Assembly: GCF_030269445.1 (NCBI RefSeq)
Contig: NZ_BSTJ01000004.1
Location: 248,001-312,000, forward strand
DNA from: Actinoallomurus iriomotensis
Lineage (GTDB): Bacteria > Actinomycetota > Actinomycetes > Streptosporangiales > Streptosporangiaceae
Reading direction: 5' to 3'
DNA length: 64,000 nt
A model generated the notes under the pieces. The model did not search any database and was not told the DNA's origin. It was given only the letters and a program-made list of their open reading frames with translations. Shown one piece after another: positions 51,943-61,692 of the stretch. The position numbers were made by a program, and so were the translations under genes. Numbering within the stretch: position 1 is the stretch's first letter; each line of letters begins with the position of its first letter.

Positions 51943-53325
51943 CTAGGAGGCGGTACGGATCCCGGCGTCGCACGCCGATACGGCGAGCATCTGGTCGACC
52001 AGCGAGGTGCGGTGCTTGGCGTCCCGGAACAGCGGATGGGCGAGCACGTCCCGCAGGAAGCCGATCGTGGTGTGCACGCCCGCGCCGGCGACGATGAACT
52101 CGCTCAGCGCCCTCTCCATGCGGGCGATGGCGCCGGGGCGGTCGGGCGCCCAGACGACAACCTTGGCCAGCAGGGAGTCGTAGTACGGGGTGATCGCGAG
52201 TCCCGCCCGCCCGTACGTGTCGACGCGGGTGAACGGGCCACCGGGTGGTTCGAAGACGTCGAGCACCCCCGGGGCCGGCAGGAAACCGCGGTCGGGATCC
52301 TCGGTGTTGACCCGGCACTCGATCGCGACGCCGCGCGGCGAGACCTCCTCCTGGCGCACCGACAGCGGATGTCCGGCCGCGACCAGCAGCTGTTCGCGGA
52401 TCAGGTCGATGCCGGTCACCATCTCGGTGACCGGATGCTCCACCTGGATCCGGCAGTTGGCCTCGATGAAGTAGAAGTTGTTCTCGTCGTCGACGACGAA
52501 CTCGACGGTCCCGGCGCCGACGTAGCCGACCTCCCGGGCGCATCGGACGGCGGCCTCGCCGAGCCGGGCGCGCAGGTCGGCGGGGAGGGCGGGGGCCGGA
52601 GTCTCCTCGATCAGCTTCTGCCGCGACCGCTGCACGGTGCAGTCGCGCTCGCCGAGATGGATGACCCGTCCGTGCCGGTCCGCGAGCACCTGCACCTCGA
52701 CATGGCGAGCCGTCTCCAGGAACCGTTCGACGTAGACCCGGCCGTCGCCGAAGACCGCCTGGGCCACCGCGCGGGTCTCCCGGAACACCTGCAGGAACTC
52801 ATGGCCGTCGCGGACCACGGCCATGCCGCGGCCGCCGCCTCCGGCCACCGCCTTGATGATCACCGGGTAGCCGATCCGGTCGGCGACGCGCTTGGCCTCG
52901 ACCGCGTTGCCGAGCGCTTCGAGGCTGCCCGGCAGCACCGGGACGCCGGCGTCCACCGCGACCCGCCGCGCCTCGGCCTTGTCGCCCAGGCGCTCGATGA
53001 CCGTCGCCGGCGGTCCGATGAACGTGATGCCGTGGGTCTCGCAGATCTCGGCGAAGTCGCGGTCCTCGGAGAGGAACCCGTACCCGGGATGAACGGCCTC
53101 GGCGCCCTCGCGGAGCGCGGCCTCCACGATGCCGGCCGGGTTGAGGTAGCTGTGCCTGGCCGGTGGCGGTCCGATCTGCACGGACCGGTCGGCGAACCGC
53201 ACCGGCCAGGTCTCACGGTCGGCCGTCGAGTGCACCATCACGACCCGGATGCCCAGCTCACGACAGGTACGGGCGACGCGTAACGCGATCTCCCCGCGGT
53301 TGGCGATGAGAACCGTTTCGAACAC
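51943..53325 (-). CDS. accC: Acetyl-CoA carboxylase, biotin carboxylase subunit, with a TTA codon
   Basis: 460 residues: N-terminal lobe FETVLIANRGEIALRVARTC, ATP-grasp loop IKAVAGGGGRGMAVV, FIEANCRIQVEHPVTEMVTG and C-terminal lobe. It carboxylates biotin on the carrier encoded just upstream. Codon 15 (53283-53281) is TTA in the otherwise conserved GEIALRV segment, so expression of this copy should depend on bldA and be tied to development. It is a dedicated copy supplying malonyl-CoA to the cluster. Confidence 0.95.
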   Translation of the reverse strand: MFETVLIANRGEIALRVARTCRELGIRVVMVHSTADRETWPVRFADRSVQIGPPPARHSYLNPAGIVEAALREGAEAVHPGYGFLSEDRDFAEICETHGITFIGPPATVIERLGDKAEARRVAVDAGVPVLPGSLEALGNAVEAKRVADRIGYPVIIKAVAGGGGRGMAVVRDGHEFLQVFRETRAVAQAVFGDGRVYVERFLETARHVEVQVLADRHGRVIHLGERDCTVQRSRQKLIEETPAPALPADLRARLGEAAVRCAREVGYVGAGTVEFVVDDENNFYFIEANCRIQVEHPVTEMVTGIDLIREQLLVAAGHPLSVRQEEVSPRGVAIECRVNTEDPDRGFLPAPGVLDVFEPPGGPFTRVDTYGRAGLAITPYYDSLLAKVVVWAPDRPGAIARMERALSEFIVAGAGVHTTIGFLRDVLAHPLFRDAKHRTSLVDQMLAVSACDAGIRTAS

Positions 53326-53341
53326 GAGAGCTCCAATGTGG

Positions 53342-53800
53342 TCAGGAGTCGGCGGGGGCGAGCACGAGCAGAGGCGCGTCGAAGTCGACCGGGGTCTGGT
53401 CCGGCACGAGGATGTCGACGACCCGGCCCGCGCGGTCGGCGTCGACCGGGTTCATGAGCTTCATGGCCTCGAGGATGCCGATCTGCTGTCCGGCCTCGAC
53501 CTCGTCGCCGATGGAGACGAACGGGTCGGCGCCCGGCTCGGGCGCCCGGTAGAACGTTCCGACCAGCGGGGCACGGATGACGTGTCCTCCGGCCGTCGCA
53601 GGGGCGGTCTCGCCCGGCGCGCCGTCCTGTCCGGCCGCCGCCGGCGGTGGCGCGGGGGCCTCGGAGTACTCCACCTCGACGCTCATCTCACCGGCGCGTA
53701 CGCGAACCGTCCGGGGCAGGGCGTCCGCCGCGCCGATCAGTTCCCTGGCCTGCCGGCAGAGCATCTCCAGCAGTGCGCCCGAGTCCAACGACTCGCCCAT
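53342..53800 (-). CDS. accB: Biotin carboxyl carrier protein of acetyl-CoA carboxylase
   Basis: 152 residues: N-terminal helical part, a Pro/Ala/Gly linker (about 48-72) and a biotinyl domain with ILEAMKLMNPV; Lys114 is the biotin site. GTFYRAPEPGADPFVSIGDEV matches the prokaryotic-type carrier thumb. It lies 13 bases after accDA and 16 bases before accC, within one operon. Confidence 0.95.
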   Translation of the reverse strand: MGESLDSGALLEMLCRQARELIGAADALPRTVRVRAGEMSVEVEYSEAPAPPPAAAGQDGAPGETAPATAGGHVIRAPLVGTFYRAPEPGADPFVSIGDEVEAGQQIGILEAMKLMNPVDADRAGRVVDILVPDQTPVDFDAPLLVLAPADS

Positions 53801-53813
53801 GGAGCCTCCTCGA

Positions 53814-55556
53814 TCATCCGATCCTGTGATTCCCGAAGACGCGGAAGCGCGCCCGGCGGTCCCGTACCAGCCGGGCCGGGTCCCGTCCCGAAAGCTCGCG
53901 GAGGGTCGAGGCGACGGCGGCGCGGACCAGCTCGGCCGTCCCGACCGGGTCGCGATGGGCGCCCCCCGCGGGCTCGGGGACGACGGCGTCCACGACGCCG
54001 ATGCTCAGGAGCTCGCGGGCGTCGATCTTCAGCGCCGTCGCCGCCCGTTCGGCGGCGCCGCCGTCCTTCCACAGGATCGCCGCGCATCCCTCCGGGCTGA
54101 TGACCGAGTAGACGGCGTTCGACAGCATCAGCACCCGGTCGGCGACCGCCAGTGCCAGCGCGCCGCCGCTGCCGCCCTCGCCGGTCACGACCGCGACGAT
54201 CGGGGTCGGCAGCCCGGACATGAGGGCGAGGTTCTCGGCGATGGCCCCGGCCTGGCCCCGCTCCTCCGCGCCCAGGCCGGGGTCGGCGCCGGGGGTGTCG
54301 ATGAACGTCACGACCGGCAGGCCGAGCTTGGCGGCGAGTCTCATCAGGCGGGCCGTCTTGCGGTACCCCTCCGGCGAGGGCATGCCGAAGTTGCGATCGA
54401 TCCGCTCGCGGGTGTCCCGGCCCTTCTGGTGGCCGATGAGGACGACCGGGTCGTCGTCGAGCCGGCCGACCCCCGCGACGATCGCCCGGCAGTCGCCGGA
54501 CGCCCGGTCGCCGTGGAGCTCCTGGAAACCGTCGAAGGCGTGCGTGACGTAGTCGAGCGTGGTGGGCCGGTCGGGGTGCCGGGCGAGCTGGACGATCTCC
54601 CAGGCCGACCGGTCCGCGAGGCGGTCGGGCCGCCGGATCAACGCCTCCGGCGTCCGCGCGGCGGAACCGCCGTCGTCCTCGGGCGGCGCCGCCTTACGGC
54701 GCCGGCCGGACGCGGCCGCCAGCAGCCGGGCGAGCGTCCCGCGGAGCGCGCCGCGCCGCTGCACCTCGTCGACGAGACCGTGGGCCAGCAGGAACTCGGC
54801 CGTCTGGAAACCGTCGGGAAGCTCGACGCCGATCGTCTGCTTGATCACCCTCGGCCCGGCGAACCCGAGCCGGGCGCCGGGCTCGGCGATGATGACGTCG
54901 GCGAGCGTCGCGAACGACGCCGCGACTCCGCCGTAGGTCGGGTCGGTCACCAGCGAGATCGTGAGGATCCCGGCCTCGTTCAACCGCGCGAGCGCCTGGC
55001 TCGTCTTCACCATCTGCATCAGCGACAGGGCGCCCTCCTGCATGCGGGCGCCGCCGGACGCCGTGACGAGAACCAGCGGAACCCCGTCGGCGAGGGAGGT
55101 CTCGGCGGCGTTCGTGATCTGCTCGCCCACGGCGGAGCCGAGGCTGCCGCCGAGGAACCGGAAGTCCATGACGGCCAGGACCACGGGGGTGCCGTCCAGC
55201 CGGCCCCGTACGGCGAGGACCGCCTCGCGCAGCCCGGTGGCGGCCCGTGCCGCGTCCAGCCGCTCGCGGTACGGCCGTAGGTCCACGAAACCCAGCGGGT
55301 CGTCGGCGACCGGGGACACCTCGATCGCGCCCGCGGACCCGGGGTCGAGAAGCTGGGCGATCCGCTCCGGCGCCGTCAGCCGGGCGTGGTGCCCGCACAT
55401 CGAGCAGACCTTGAGGTCGCGCTCGAAACGCTTGCCGTACAGCAACGCCCGGCACGCCGGGCAGCTCACCCACGCCGCCGGCGGCGTGGCGTCGGCGGCG
55501 GCGCCGCGCGCCCGCCGGGTCGTCGTGACCGCCGGTCTCTCGAACATTCTCACCAT
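53814..55556 (-). CDS. accDA: Fused acetyl-CoA carboxylase carboxyltransferase beta-alpha (AccDA)
   Basis: 580 residues. Residues 1-270 are AccD-like, with the zinc finger CPAC and CSMC and the [20 protein letters not shown] core; residues about 315-580 are AccA-like ([49 protein letters not shown]). The fused form is known from actinomycete antibiotic clusters. The start is taken at the ATG at 55556, with GGAG 11 bases upstream; ATG at 55547 is possible. It is the first gene of the eight-kilobase acc operon. Confidence 0.93.
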   Translation of the reverse strand: MVRMFERPAVTTTRRARGAAADATPPAAWVSCPACRALLYGKRFERDLKVCSMCGHHARLTAPERIAQLLDPGSAGAIEVSPVADDPLGFVDLRPYRERLDAARAATGLREAVLAVRGRLDGTPVVLAVMDFRFLGGSLGSAVGEQITNAAETSLADGVPLVLVTASGGARMQEGALSLMQMVKTSQALARLNEAGILTISLVTDPTYGGVAASFATLADVIIAEPGARLGFAGPRVIKQTIGVELPDGFQTAEFLLAHGLVDEVQRRGALRGTLARLLAAASGRRRKAAPPEDDGGSAARTPEALIRRPDRLADRSAWEIVQLARHPDRPTTLDYVTHAFDGFQELHGDRASGDCRAIVAGVGRLDDDPVVLIGHQKGRDTRERIDRNFGMPSPEGYRKTARLMRLAAKLGLPVVTFIDTPGADPGLGAEERGQAGAIAENLALMSGLPTPIVAVVTGEGGSGGALALAVADRVLMLSNAVYSVISPEGCAAILWKDGGAAERAATALKIDARELLSIGVVDAVVPEPAGGAHRDPVGTAELVRAAVASTLRELSGRDPARLVRDRRARFRVFGNHRIG

Positions 55557-55717
55557 CCGCTCGCGATCTCCGCCACACCGGCCACGACCTTCGCCGCACC
55601 TCCTAGTGGCCCGCTGGAACGCCGGTGGAACGCCGTCCCTCGACCGGATCGCGAGCCCTTCGCGAGCCCGCGCGAACAGCATCGGAGCGGTGGATCCTTC
55701 GACGGGAGAGGTGGCCC

Positions 55718-56608
55718 ATGGCGGCGCGGAAAGTCACGGTGATCGGCCTGGGCGCGATGGGCGCGGGCATCGCTCACCGGCTCATCGAGTCCTCGTTCGC
55801 GGTGACCGTCCACAACCGGACGGGCGCCAAGGCGCTGCCCCTCGCCGAGGCGGGCGCGACGGTCGCGCCGTACGCCGCCGAGGCCGTACGGGACGCGGAC
55901 GTCGTGCTCCTCAGCCTCGGCGACGAGGAGGCGGTCGAGCAGGTGCTCTTCGGGGACGCCGTCAAGGGGCTCCGCGCCGGCACCGTGGTGGTCGACACGT
56001 CGACCGTCTCCCCCGCGTACGCCCGCGACGCGGAGGAGCGGCTGGCCGCGCTCGGCTGCCCGCGGATCGAGGCGTGCCTCATCGGGAACCCGGCGATGGC
56101 ACGGGCGGGCGAACTGCGGGTGCTCGGCTCCGGTGAGCACCGGACCTTCGAGCAGGTGGGCGACGTGCTGACCGCGATCGGCGCACGGGAGCCCCTCTAC
56201 CTCGGCGCCACCGGGCGCGCCGGCGCCATGAAGCTCGCGTTCAACCTCATCCTGGGCGCGCAGACCGCGGCGCTGGGTGAGGCCCTGGCGCTGACCGCGT
56301 CCGCCGGCCTGGACCGGGAGCTCGTCCTGACGGCCATCACGCGGAGCGGCTGGGGCTCGCCGGTGCTCAACTTCCGCGCGGAGCTGATGCGGACCCGGGG
56401 TTACGAGCCGGCCGGGTTCCGGGCCCGCCTGATGGCCAAGGATCTGCGGCTCGCGGTCGAGACCGCGGCGGAGGCCGGCCTGACCCTGCCCGTCACCGCC
56501 GAGGCCGGCCGGCGGTTCGGCGAGGTCGTCGCCGCGGGCAGGGGCGACGCGGACGCCGCGGTGGTCTGCGAGCTGGACCGCCGGCCGGCCGGCGCGGACG
56601 CGGACTGA
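55718..56608 (+). CDS. 3-hydroxyisobutyrate-dehydrogenase-like NAD(P)-dependent oxidoreductase
   Basis: 296 residues of the beta-hydroxyacid dehydrogenase family. The cofactor motif is [20 protein letters not shown] and the catalytic lysine lies in [14 protein letters not shown] (K-x-x-x-N). VHNRTGAKA after beta-2 suggests NADPH. Imine reductases of the same fold usually replace that lysine, so hydroxyacid or related keto reduction is favoured. GGGAGAGG precedes the ATG. It is divergent from accDA across 160 bases. Confidence 0.87.
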   Translation: MAARKVTVIGLGAMGAGIAHRLIESSFAVTVHNRTGAKALPLAEAGATVAPYAAEAVRDADVVLLSLGDEEAVEQVLFGDAVKGLRAGTVVVDTSTVSPAYARDAEERLAALGCPRIEACLIGNPAMARAGELRVLGSGEHRTFEQVGDVLTAIGAREPLYLGATGRAGAMKLAFNLILGAQTAALGEALALTASAGLDRELVLTAITRSGWGSPVLNFRAELMRTRGYEPAGFRARLMAKDLRLAVETAAEAGLTLPVTAEAGRRFGEVVAAGRGDADAAVVCELDRRPAGADAD

Positions 56609-56628
56609 ACGCTGCGCCGGCCGGGGCG

Positions 56629-57081
56629 TCAGCCGAGCGTCACGGCCAGGCTGTTGACGGTCAGCGCGAGTATCGCGAGCGCCGTCCGCAGCAGATGCCA
56701 GTTGCGCCAGCGGGGACGCGGGTCCTGCCAGTCGTCGGGCAGGGCCCCCGACCGCCACGCCTTGATCTGCCGGTTGATCGGCACGTTGCACAGGTGCGAC
56801 ACCACGGACACGCCGAACAGGAGGACCGCGGCGGCGCCGTACAGCGTGCTCTGCCCGGTCCCGTCGGCGAGCACGGCCAGTACGACGTCCGCCGCCGTCG
56901 AGCCGAGGACGATCGCCGGCATGACCGGATCCCAGTTACGGCCCAGGAGCTGATGCGTGTAGACGAAGTTGTCGGGCGCCATCACCAGCAACGCCGGTAC
57001 GACGCTGACCGCGACTCCGAACAGCACCCCGGTCGTCGTACCGCTCCCGATCAGGGCGACGATGGTCAGCACACGGAACAC
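56629..57081 (-). CDS. DUF1772 membrane protein (anthrone oxygenase family)
   Basis: 150 residues with about four helices and the family segments SVVPALLVM, NVPINRQIKAW (an asparagine-rich loop near residue 100) and RNWHLLRTALAILAL. DUF1772 includes the cofactor-free fungal anthrone oxygenases such as HypC, which turn anthrones into anthraquinones. GGAG precedes the GTG start. In a cluster with a dedicated malonyl-CoA supply it is a good clue to an aromatic, anthrone-forming polyketide, though the family also occurs outside such clusters. Confidence 0.8.
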   Translation of the reverse strand: MFRVLTIVALIGSGTTTGVLFGVAVSVVPALLVMAPDNFVYTHQLLGRNWDPVMPAIVLGSTAADVVLAVLADGTGQSTLYGAAAVLLFGVSVVSHLCNVPINRQIKAWRSGALPDDWQDPRPRWRNWHLLRTALAILALTVNSLAVTLG

Positions 57082-57111
57082 GAATGACTCCCCCTCTCGT
57101 GCCGTTCGCCG

Positions 57112-58104
57112 TCACCCGGCCTGCCGGTCCGGCACCGGTGACTCTCGCCACCAGGGTGACCGGCGGGCCCATTCGATCGTCTTGACGAGTCCGTCGTGCA
57201 GCGACGTCTCACAGCGCCACCCCAGGAGCCGCCCCGCCTTGGCCGTGTCGGGGATCCGGCGGGGCACGTCCTCGTAACCGTCGCCCAGCCGGGCCGCGGT
57301 GTCGAAGGCGAGCGGCTCGGCGTTCGCCCCGGCGAGCCGGCAGACCAGGTCGATGGCCTCGCCGATCGGCGTCTCCCGGTCACTGCCGATGTTGAGGCAC
57401 TCGCCGTCGGCCCGGCCGGACTCGGCCGCCATGACGGTGCCCGCCACCGCGTCCGCGACGTAGGTGAAGCATCGGGTCTGCCGGCCGTCGTCGTAACGGA
57501 TCGGCGGCAGTCCGTTCAGCACCCGGTGGACGCTCCTGCTGATGACGTACGAGGGCCGCTGGCGCGGGCCGTAGAGGTTGAAGTAGCGCACGATCGTGGC
57601 GCGAAGACCGGCCTGCCGCATGAAGGCGTACGTCAGGTGCTCGGCCAGCGCCTTGCTCGACGAGTACGACCACCGTTCCGCCGACGTGGCGCCCAGCACC
57701 CGGTCGGAGCCCTCGCTCCAGGGAACGGCCGGGTTCCTGCCGTAGACCTCGCTGGTGCTGGCGAGGAGCACCTTCGCCCCGACGTCCAGGGCGCGGCGCA
57801 GCACGTTCCGCGTGCCCATGACGTTCGTGTCGATGACGTCGAGCGGCCGGCTGAGATAGCGGTCGACGCCGACGACCGCGGACAGGTGATAGACGATCTC
57901 GGTGTCGGCGGTGATCGCCGACGCGAGCGTCTCGGCGTCGCGGACGTCGCCGACGACATGGCGTACCCGCCCCGGCCCGATCTCCCGGTCGGGCGGAGGC
58001 GGCGCCATGTCGTACACGGTGACGTCGGTGCCCTGGCCGACGAGCCGGTCCACCAGATGACCGCCGAGGAATCCACAGCCTCCTGTGATCACGATGCGGG
58101 ACAT
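57112..58104 (-). CDS. UDP-glucuronate decarboxylase-like NAD-dependent sugar enzyme (UXS/ArnA type)
   Basis: 330 residues, extended SDR: RIVITGGCGFLGGHLVDRL, LLASTSEVYGRNP with Glu in place of the 4,6-dehydratase Asp, catalytic SYSSSKALAEH, and RRIPDTAKAGRLLGW near the C-terminus, the arginine-containing segment of UDP-glucuronate decarboxylases. With the adjacent dehydrogenase it would form UDP-xylose or the 4-keto pentose. An epimerase role cannot be excluded. It starts one base after the dehydrogenase stop. Confidence 0.82.
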   Translation of the reverse strand: MSRIVITGGCGFLGGHLVDRLVGQGTDVTVYDMAPPPPDREIGPGRVRHVVGDVRDAETLASAITADTEIVYHLSAVVGVDRYLSRPLDVIDTNVMGTRNVLRRALDVGAKVLLASTSEVYGRNPAVPWSEGSDRVLGATSAERWSYSSSKALAEHLTYAFMRQAGLRATIVRYFNLYGPRQRPSYVISRSVHRVLNGLPPIRYDDGRQTRCFTYVADAVAGTVMAAESGRADGECLNIGSDRETPIGEAIDLVCRLAGANAEPLAFDTAARLGDGYEDVPRRIPDTAKAGRLLGWRCETSLHDGLVKTIEWARRSPWWRESPVPDRQAG

Positions 58105-58105
58105 G

Positions 58106-59455
58106 TCAGCGCCCGATCCCGCGGTAGACGAAGCCGAGCCGGCCGAGTTCATCGATCTTCTCCCGCGAGTAGTACGCACGCCCGTCGAGGATCAGGCACG
58201 GCATCTCCACCACACTCCGCAGGTCGCCGAAGTCCAGCTCCTGGAACTCCCGGTGACCCGCCAGGACCGCCACGCATGCGGCCCCCTCCGCCGCCTCCCG
58301 CGGCGTCCGAGCGGCCGGGACGCCGAGGACCGCCTCGGCGTCCGAGCGGGGGACGAGCGGGTCGTAGACGGTGACGTCGTGGCCCGCCGCCCGCAGGGCG
58401 CCGATGACGGGCTTGACCGGGGTCCGGCGCATGTCGCCGGTGTCGCTCTTGAACGAGACGCCGAGCACCGCCACGCGGGCGGGGCCCGGCCGACCGAGCG
58501 CGGCGAGCCCGCGGGTCACCACGTCGAAGGTGTAGCCGGGCATGCCGTCGTTGACGGCGCGTGCCGCCTCGACCGTGCGCAGGGCGACGCCGTGATCCCG
58601 CGCGGCGTGCCACACCATCCACGGGTCCTTCGTCAGGCAGGACCCGCCCACGCCGATGCTCGGCCGCAGGATGTTGACGAACGAGTCGCCCTTGGGAAGG
58701 GAGTTGGCGGCCGTGATGACGTCGAGCACGTCGGTGTCGTAGGCGGCGCAGACCTTGGCCAGCTCATTGGCCATCGCGATGTTGAGATCGATCCACCAGT
58801 TGTCCGCCAGCTTCACGAACTCGGCGACCTCCGGGGCGTCGAAGCCGATGGTGCGCACGCCGAGCGCACGCTGCCAGAACGCCGCCGCCGCCGAGGTGCT
58901 GTCCGGGTCCACTCCGCCGACCACGATGGGCAGCCGCCGCAGCTGGTCGAGCGCGGCGCCTTCCGCCAGCCGCTCGGGGCAGAACGCGAGGCCGAAGTCC
59001 GTTCCCTGGCGCAGGCCGCCCGCCTCGAGAAGAGGTAGCACGAGCCGGCGCATCGTCCCGGGCGGGACGGTGCTCTTCAGGATGACCAGCTGGCCGGGGC
59101 GCAGCCGCGGGGCCAGCTCACGGCACGCCGCCTCGAGCTGCCCCGTCAGCGCGGAGCCGGCGTCGTCGATGGGAGTACCGACGGTGACCACGATGACGTC
59201 GGTCTTGGCGATCAGTTCGTAGTCGGCGGTGACCTGCAGGGCGCCGGATTCCAGGGCACCGGCCAGAAGGCCGGCCAGCCCCGGTTCGCCGAACCTGCAC
59301 CGGCCCGCGTTCATCTCCTCGACCATGCCTCGATCGCTGTCCACTCCGAGCACGGTGATGTCACCGCCGGCCAGGGTGGCGCCGAGGCAGGAACCGACGT
59401 AACCGAAGCCGACGACGGCCACGGAAAGGCTGGTCCCCTCTGGCAGAAATCGCAT
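58106..59455 (-). CDS. UDP-glucose/nucleotide-sugar 6-dehydrogenase
   Basis: 449 residues. N-terminal Rossmann VAVVGFGYVGSCLGATLAGG, the STVPPGTMRRLVLP substrate segment, the conserved EFVKLADNWWIDLNIAMANEL, the catalytic cysteine in GVGGSCLTKDPW and a C-terminal FKSDTGDMRRTP. It oxidises a nucleotide sugar to the uronic acid with two NAD. GGGAGAGG precedes the ATG at 59455. With the decarboxylase it should supply a pentose, an uncommon antibiotic sugar. UDP-GlcNAc-type substrates remain possible. Confidence 0.9.
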   Translation of the reverse strand: MRFLPEGTSLSVAVVGFGYVGSCLGATLAGGDITVLGVDSDRGMVEEMNAGRCRFGEPGLAGLLAGALESGALQVTADYELIAKTDVIVVTVGTPIDDAGSALTGQLEAACRELAPRLRPGQLVILKSTVPPGTMRRLVLPLLEAGGLRQGTDFGLAFCPERLAEGAALDQLRRLPIVVGGVDPDSTSAAAAFWQRALGVRTIGFDAPEVAEFVKLADNWWIDLNIAMANELAKVCAAYDTDVLDVITAANSLPKGDSFVNILRPSIGVGGSCLTKDPWMVWHAARDHGVALRTVEAARAVNDGMPGYTFDVVTRGLAALGRPGPARVAVLGVSFKSDTGDMRRTPVKPVIGALRAAGHDVTVYDPLVPRSDAEAVLGVPAARTPREAAEGAACVAVLAGHREFQELDFGDLRSVVEMPCLILDGRAYYSREKIDELGRLGFVYRGIGR

Positions 59456-59567
59456 CCGCACCTCTCCCACTCGTGTCTCGGTCGGCCTGATGGTCGCTGC
59501 GGACCACGGTCTCCCGGGCATCTGGAGGTCCGGGCGAGGAATGCTCGAAACCCGTCGCCGGGTGTCG

Positions 59568-61424
59568 TCAGACGCTCGGCGCGTTCGGCAGGAAGCTCAG
59601 GTCCCAGCCGCCCTCGGCGATCTCCTGGTCGAGCCGCGTACGCGCGTAGATCCAGTGGAGGTCGTGGAAGCTGTAGTGGACCTCACCGTTCACGGAGGCG
59701 ACGCGGAGGAAGTGGTGCTGGACGAGACGCGCGAGGATCGTCTCGGCCTGGCCCTCGTCCCGGCACAGCAGCCCGGCCGCCTGCCGGGCGCCGAACTCCC
59801 GGCGAGGGAGCATGCACAGAAGCCGTAGGGCGGAACGTTCCTCGGGAAGCAGCTGAGCGTAGCTGAGGTCGAAACGCTGTCGTATGTCCAGCCCGGAGTA
59901 GCCCAGCTCCTCCAGGAGCCTGCCGTAGTTCGCCAGCTGGTCGGCGAACTTGTCCAGCGGCAGACCCGGCAGCTCGGCCAGCCGGCCACCGGCGCACCGG
60001 AGGGCCAGCGGAATCCCGCAGCAGCGCCGGGCGATGCGTTCCGCGGCCCCGCGCTCCTCCTCGACACGCTCGCGTCCGGCGATGGTCTCCAGCACCCGCA
60101 CGCTCGGGTCGAGTTCGAGCGGTTCGAGCTTCACCGTCAAGGCGTCCGCCAGGACGCCCAGACCGGACGTGCTGGTCACGATGGTCGCGCAACGGCGCGC
60201 GCCGGGCAGCAGCGGCGGCACCTGCTCGGTGCGGACGACGTCGTTGAGCAGGACGAGCACTCGCCGCTTCGCGCACCAGCTGCGGAACACCTTGCCGCGC
60301 TCCTCCAGCCCGCGGGGCAGGTCTCGCTGAGCGATCCCGATTGCCTGGAGGAACTCCGCGAGGATGTCGGCCGGTGCGACCGCCGACCCGTCCCGGTTCT
60401 GTAACTGCGCGTAGAACTGGCCGTCGGGAAAGTGGGCCTCGATCGCGTGGGCGAGCGCGAGCGCGGTCGCCGACTTCCCGACTCCGGGCATCCCGGTGAT
60501 CACCGTGATGGCCGCGGTGCCCCCGCTCTCCATGTCCGCGAGCACCCGTGTCTCCAGGGACCGCAGGAGGTCCTCCCGGCCGACGAGCGAGGCGATGTTC
60601 GGCGGCAGCTGCGCCGGCGTGGCCGGGAGGTGCGCCTTCTGCCGGACCGGCTCTACGTGCGCCGGCGCCATGTCCAGTGACGCGTCGGCGGACAGGATCG
60701 CCTGCTGCATCTCTCGAAGCGGCTTGGAGGGCTCTAACCCGAGCTCGTTGATGATCGTGCGACGCAGCCTCTGGTAGGTCTCCAGTGCCTCTGAGCGGCG
60801 ACCGGACCGGTAGAGCGCCAGCATGAGCTTCGCGTAGAAACCTTCGCGCAGCGGATGCGTCGCCGTGAGGTCCTTCAGCTCGCTGATGCACGTGTCGTGG
60901 TCGCCCATCTGGAGCTTGGCCTCGATCTTCAGCTCGAGGGCGCCGAGGCGACGCTCCTCCAGCTGGGTCAGCTGGGCGGACAGCAGCTCGCCGGTCGCCA
61001 CGTCGGCGAATGCCGGGCCGCGCCACAGATCGAGCGCCTGCGTCAACAGCTCGACGGCCTTGACCGGGTCGCTCGACAGGGCCGACCGCCCGTCGTCGAC
61101 CAGCCGCTCGAAGTGGTAGACGTCCACGTCTTCGGGCGGCGACGTCAGCATGTAGCCGTACGGCCGGGTGAGGAGCGCGACGTCCGGGCCCTGACCGCTC
61201 TCGTCCAGCATCTTGCGGATCTTGTAAATGTAGGTCTGAAGAGTGGGCTGTGCGCTGACCGGTGGCCGGTCGCCCCACAGCTCCCGAATCAACTGGCCAC
61301 TCTGGACGACCCGGTTGTGCCGGAGCACCAGCAGAGCCAAGACACACCGTACTTTTGGAGCCGTAGGCGTCAGCTCCTTCTCTTCGTGTAACAATTGAAA
61401 CGGACCGAGCAGTCGGAACTTCAT
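59568..61424 (-). CDS. SARP-family activator with NB-ARC domain and three TTA codons
   Basis: 618 residues. Residues 1-95 are an OmpR-like winged helix (MKFRLLGPFQLLH, RHNRVVQSGQLIRELWGDRPP), about 98-245 the bacterial transcriptional activation domain, and from about 290 an NB-ARC ATPase with Walker A GMPGVGKSA at 311-319, as in AfsR-type activators. TTA occurs at codons 12, 230 and 341, which ties the protein to bldA. GGAG lies seven bases before the ATG at 61424. It is the likely pathway activator of the cluster; SARPs bind direct repeats in promoters. Confidence 0.93.
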   Translation of the reverse strand: MKFRLLGPFQLLHEEKELTPTAPKVRCVLALLVLRHNRVVQSGQLIRELWGDRPPVSAQPTLQTYIYKIRKMLDESGQGPDVALLTRPYGYMLTSPPEDVDVYHFERLVDDGRSALSSDPVKAVELLTQALDLWRGPAFADVATGELLSAQLTQLEERRLGALELKIEAKLQMGDHDTCISELKDLTATHPLREGFYAKLMLALYRSGRRSEALETYQRLRRTIINELGLEPSKPLREMQQAILSADASLDMAPAHVEPVRQKAHLPATPAQLPPNIASLVGREDLLRSLETRVLADMESGGTAAITVITGMPGVGKSATALALAHAIEAHFPDGQFYAQLQNRDGSAVAPADILAEFLQAIGIAQRDLPRGLEERGKVFRSWCAKRRVLVLLNDVVRTEQVPPLLPGARRCATIVTSTSGLGVLADALTVKLEPLELDPSVRVLETIAGRERVEEERGAAERIARRCCGIPLALRCAGGRLAELPGLPLDKFADQLANYGRLLEELGYSGLDIRQRFDLSYAQLLPEERSALRLLCMLPRREFGARQAAGLLCRDEGQAETILARLVQHHFLRVASVNGEVHYSFHDLHWIYARTRLDQEIAEGGWDLSFLPNAPSV

Positions 61425-61692
61425 TTCGCCACTCCATGTAACCGGCAACCGACGGAATGAGCAGCAGATAGTCGGGAGGCGACTAGTCCGGATCGTACCT
61501 TTGGCCCCTTCAATCAAGCACAGCCATCGAAGACCACATCCGGCCAGCGAGGCACCGAAAATAGGGCCTTTCCTTTTTAAGGGATCTCGTTAGCGCGAGT
61601 AAAAGAAGTCAGCGTCTGGGGAAATTTCGTCCTTGTGTTACTGACGATGACCGGCCGGGATCACGCGATGTCAGCGAACCCTTACTCAGCGC
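61425..61692. promoter_or_regulatory. SARP promoter region with an inverted repeat
   Basis: 268 bases, much lower in GC than the surroundings, between the SARP start and the next gene's end. TAGTCG (61469-61474) and CGACTA (61480-61485) form an inverted repeat with a five-base spacer, continuing as GACTAGTC; the CGACTAGTC core matches the palindrome upstream of the exporter. Other A/T-rich blocks (CCTTTTTAAGG near 61572) lie farther out. No promoter pair could be fixed. Confidence 0.5.
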
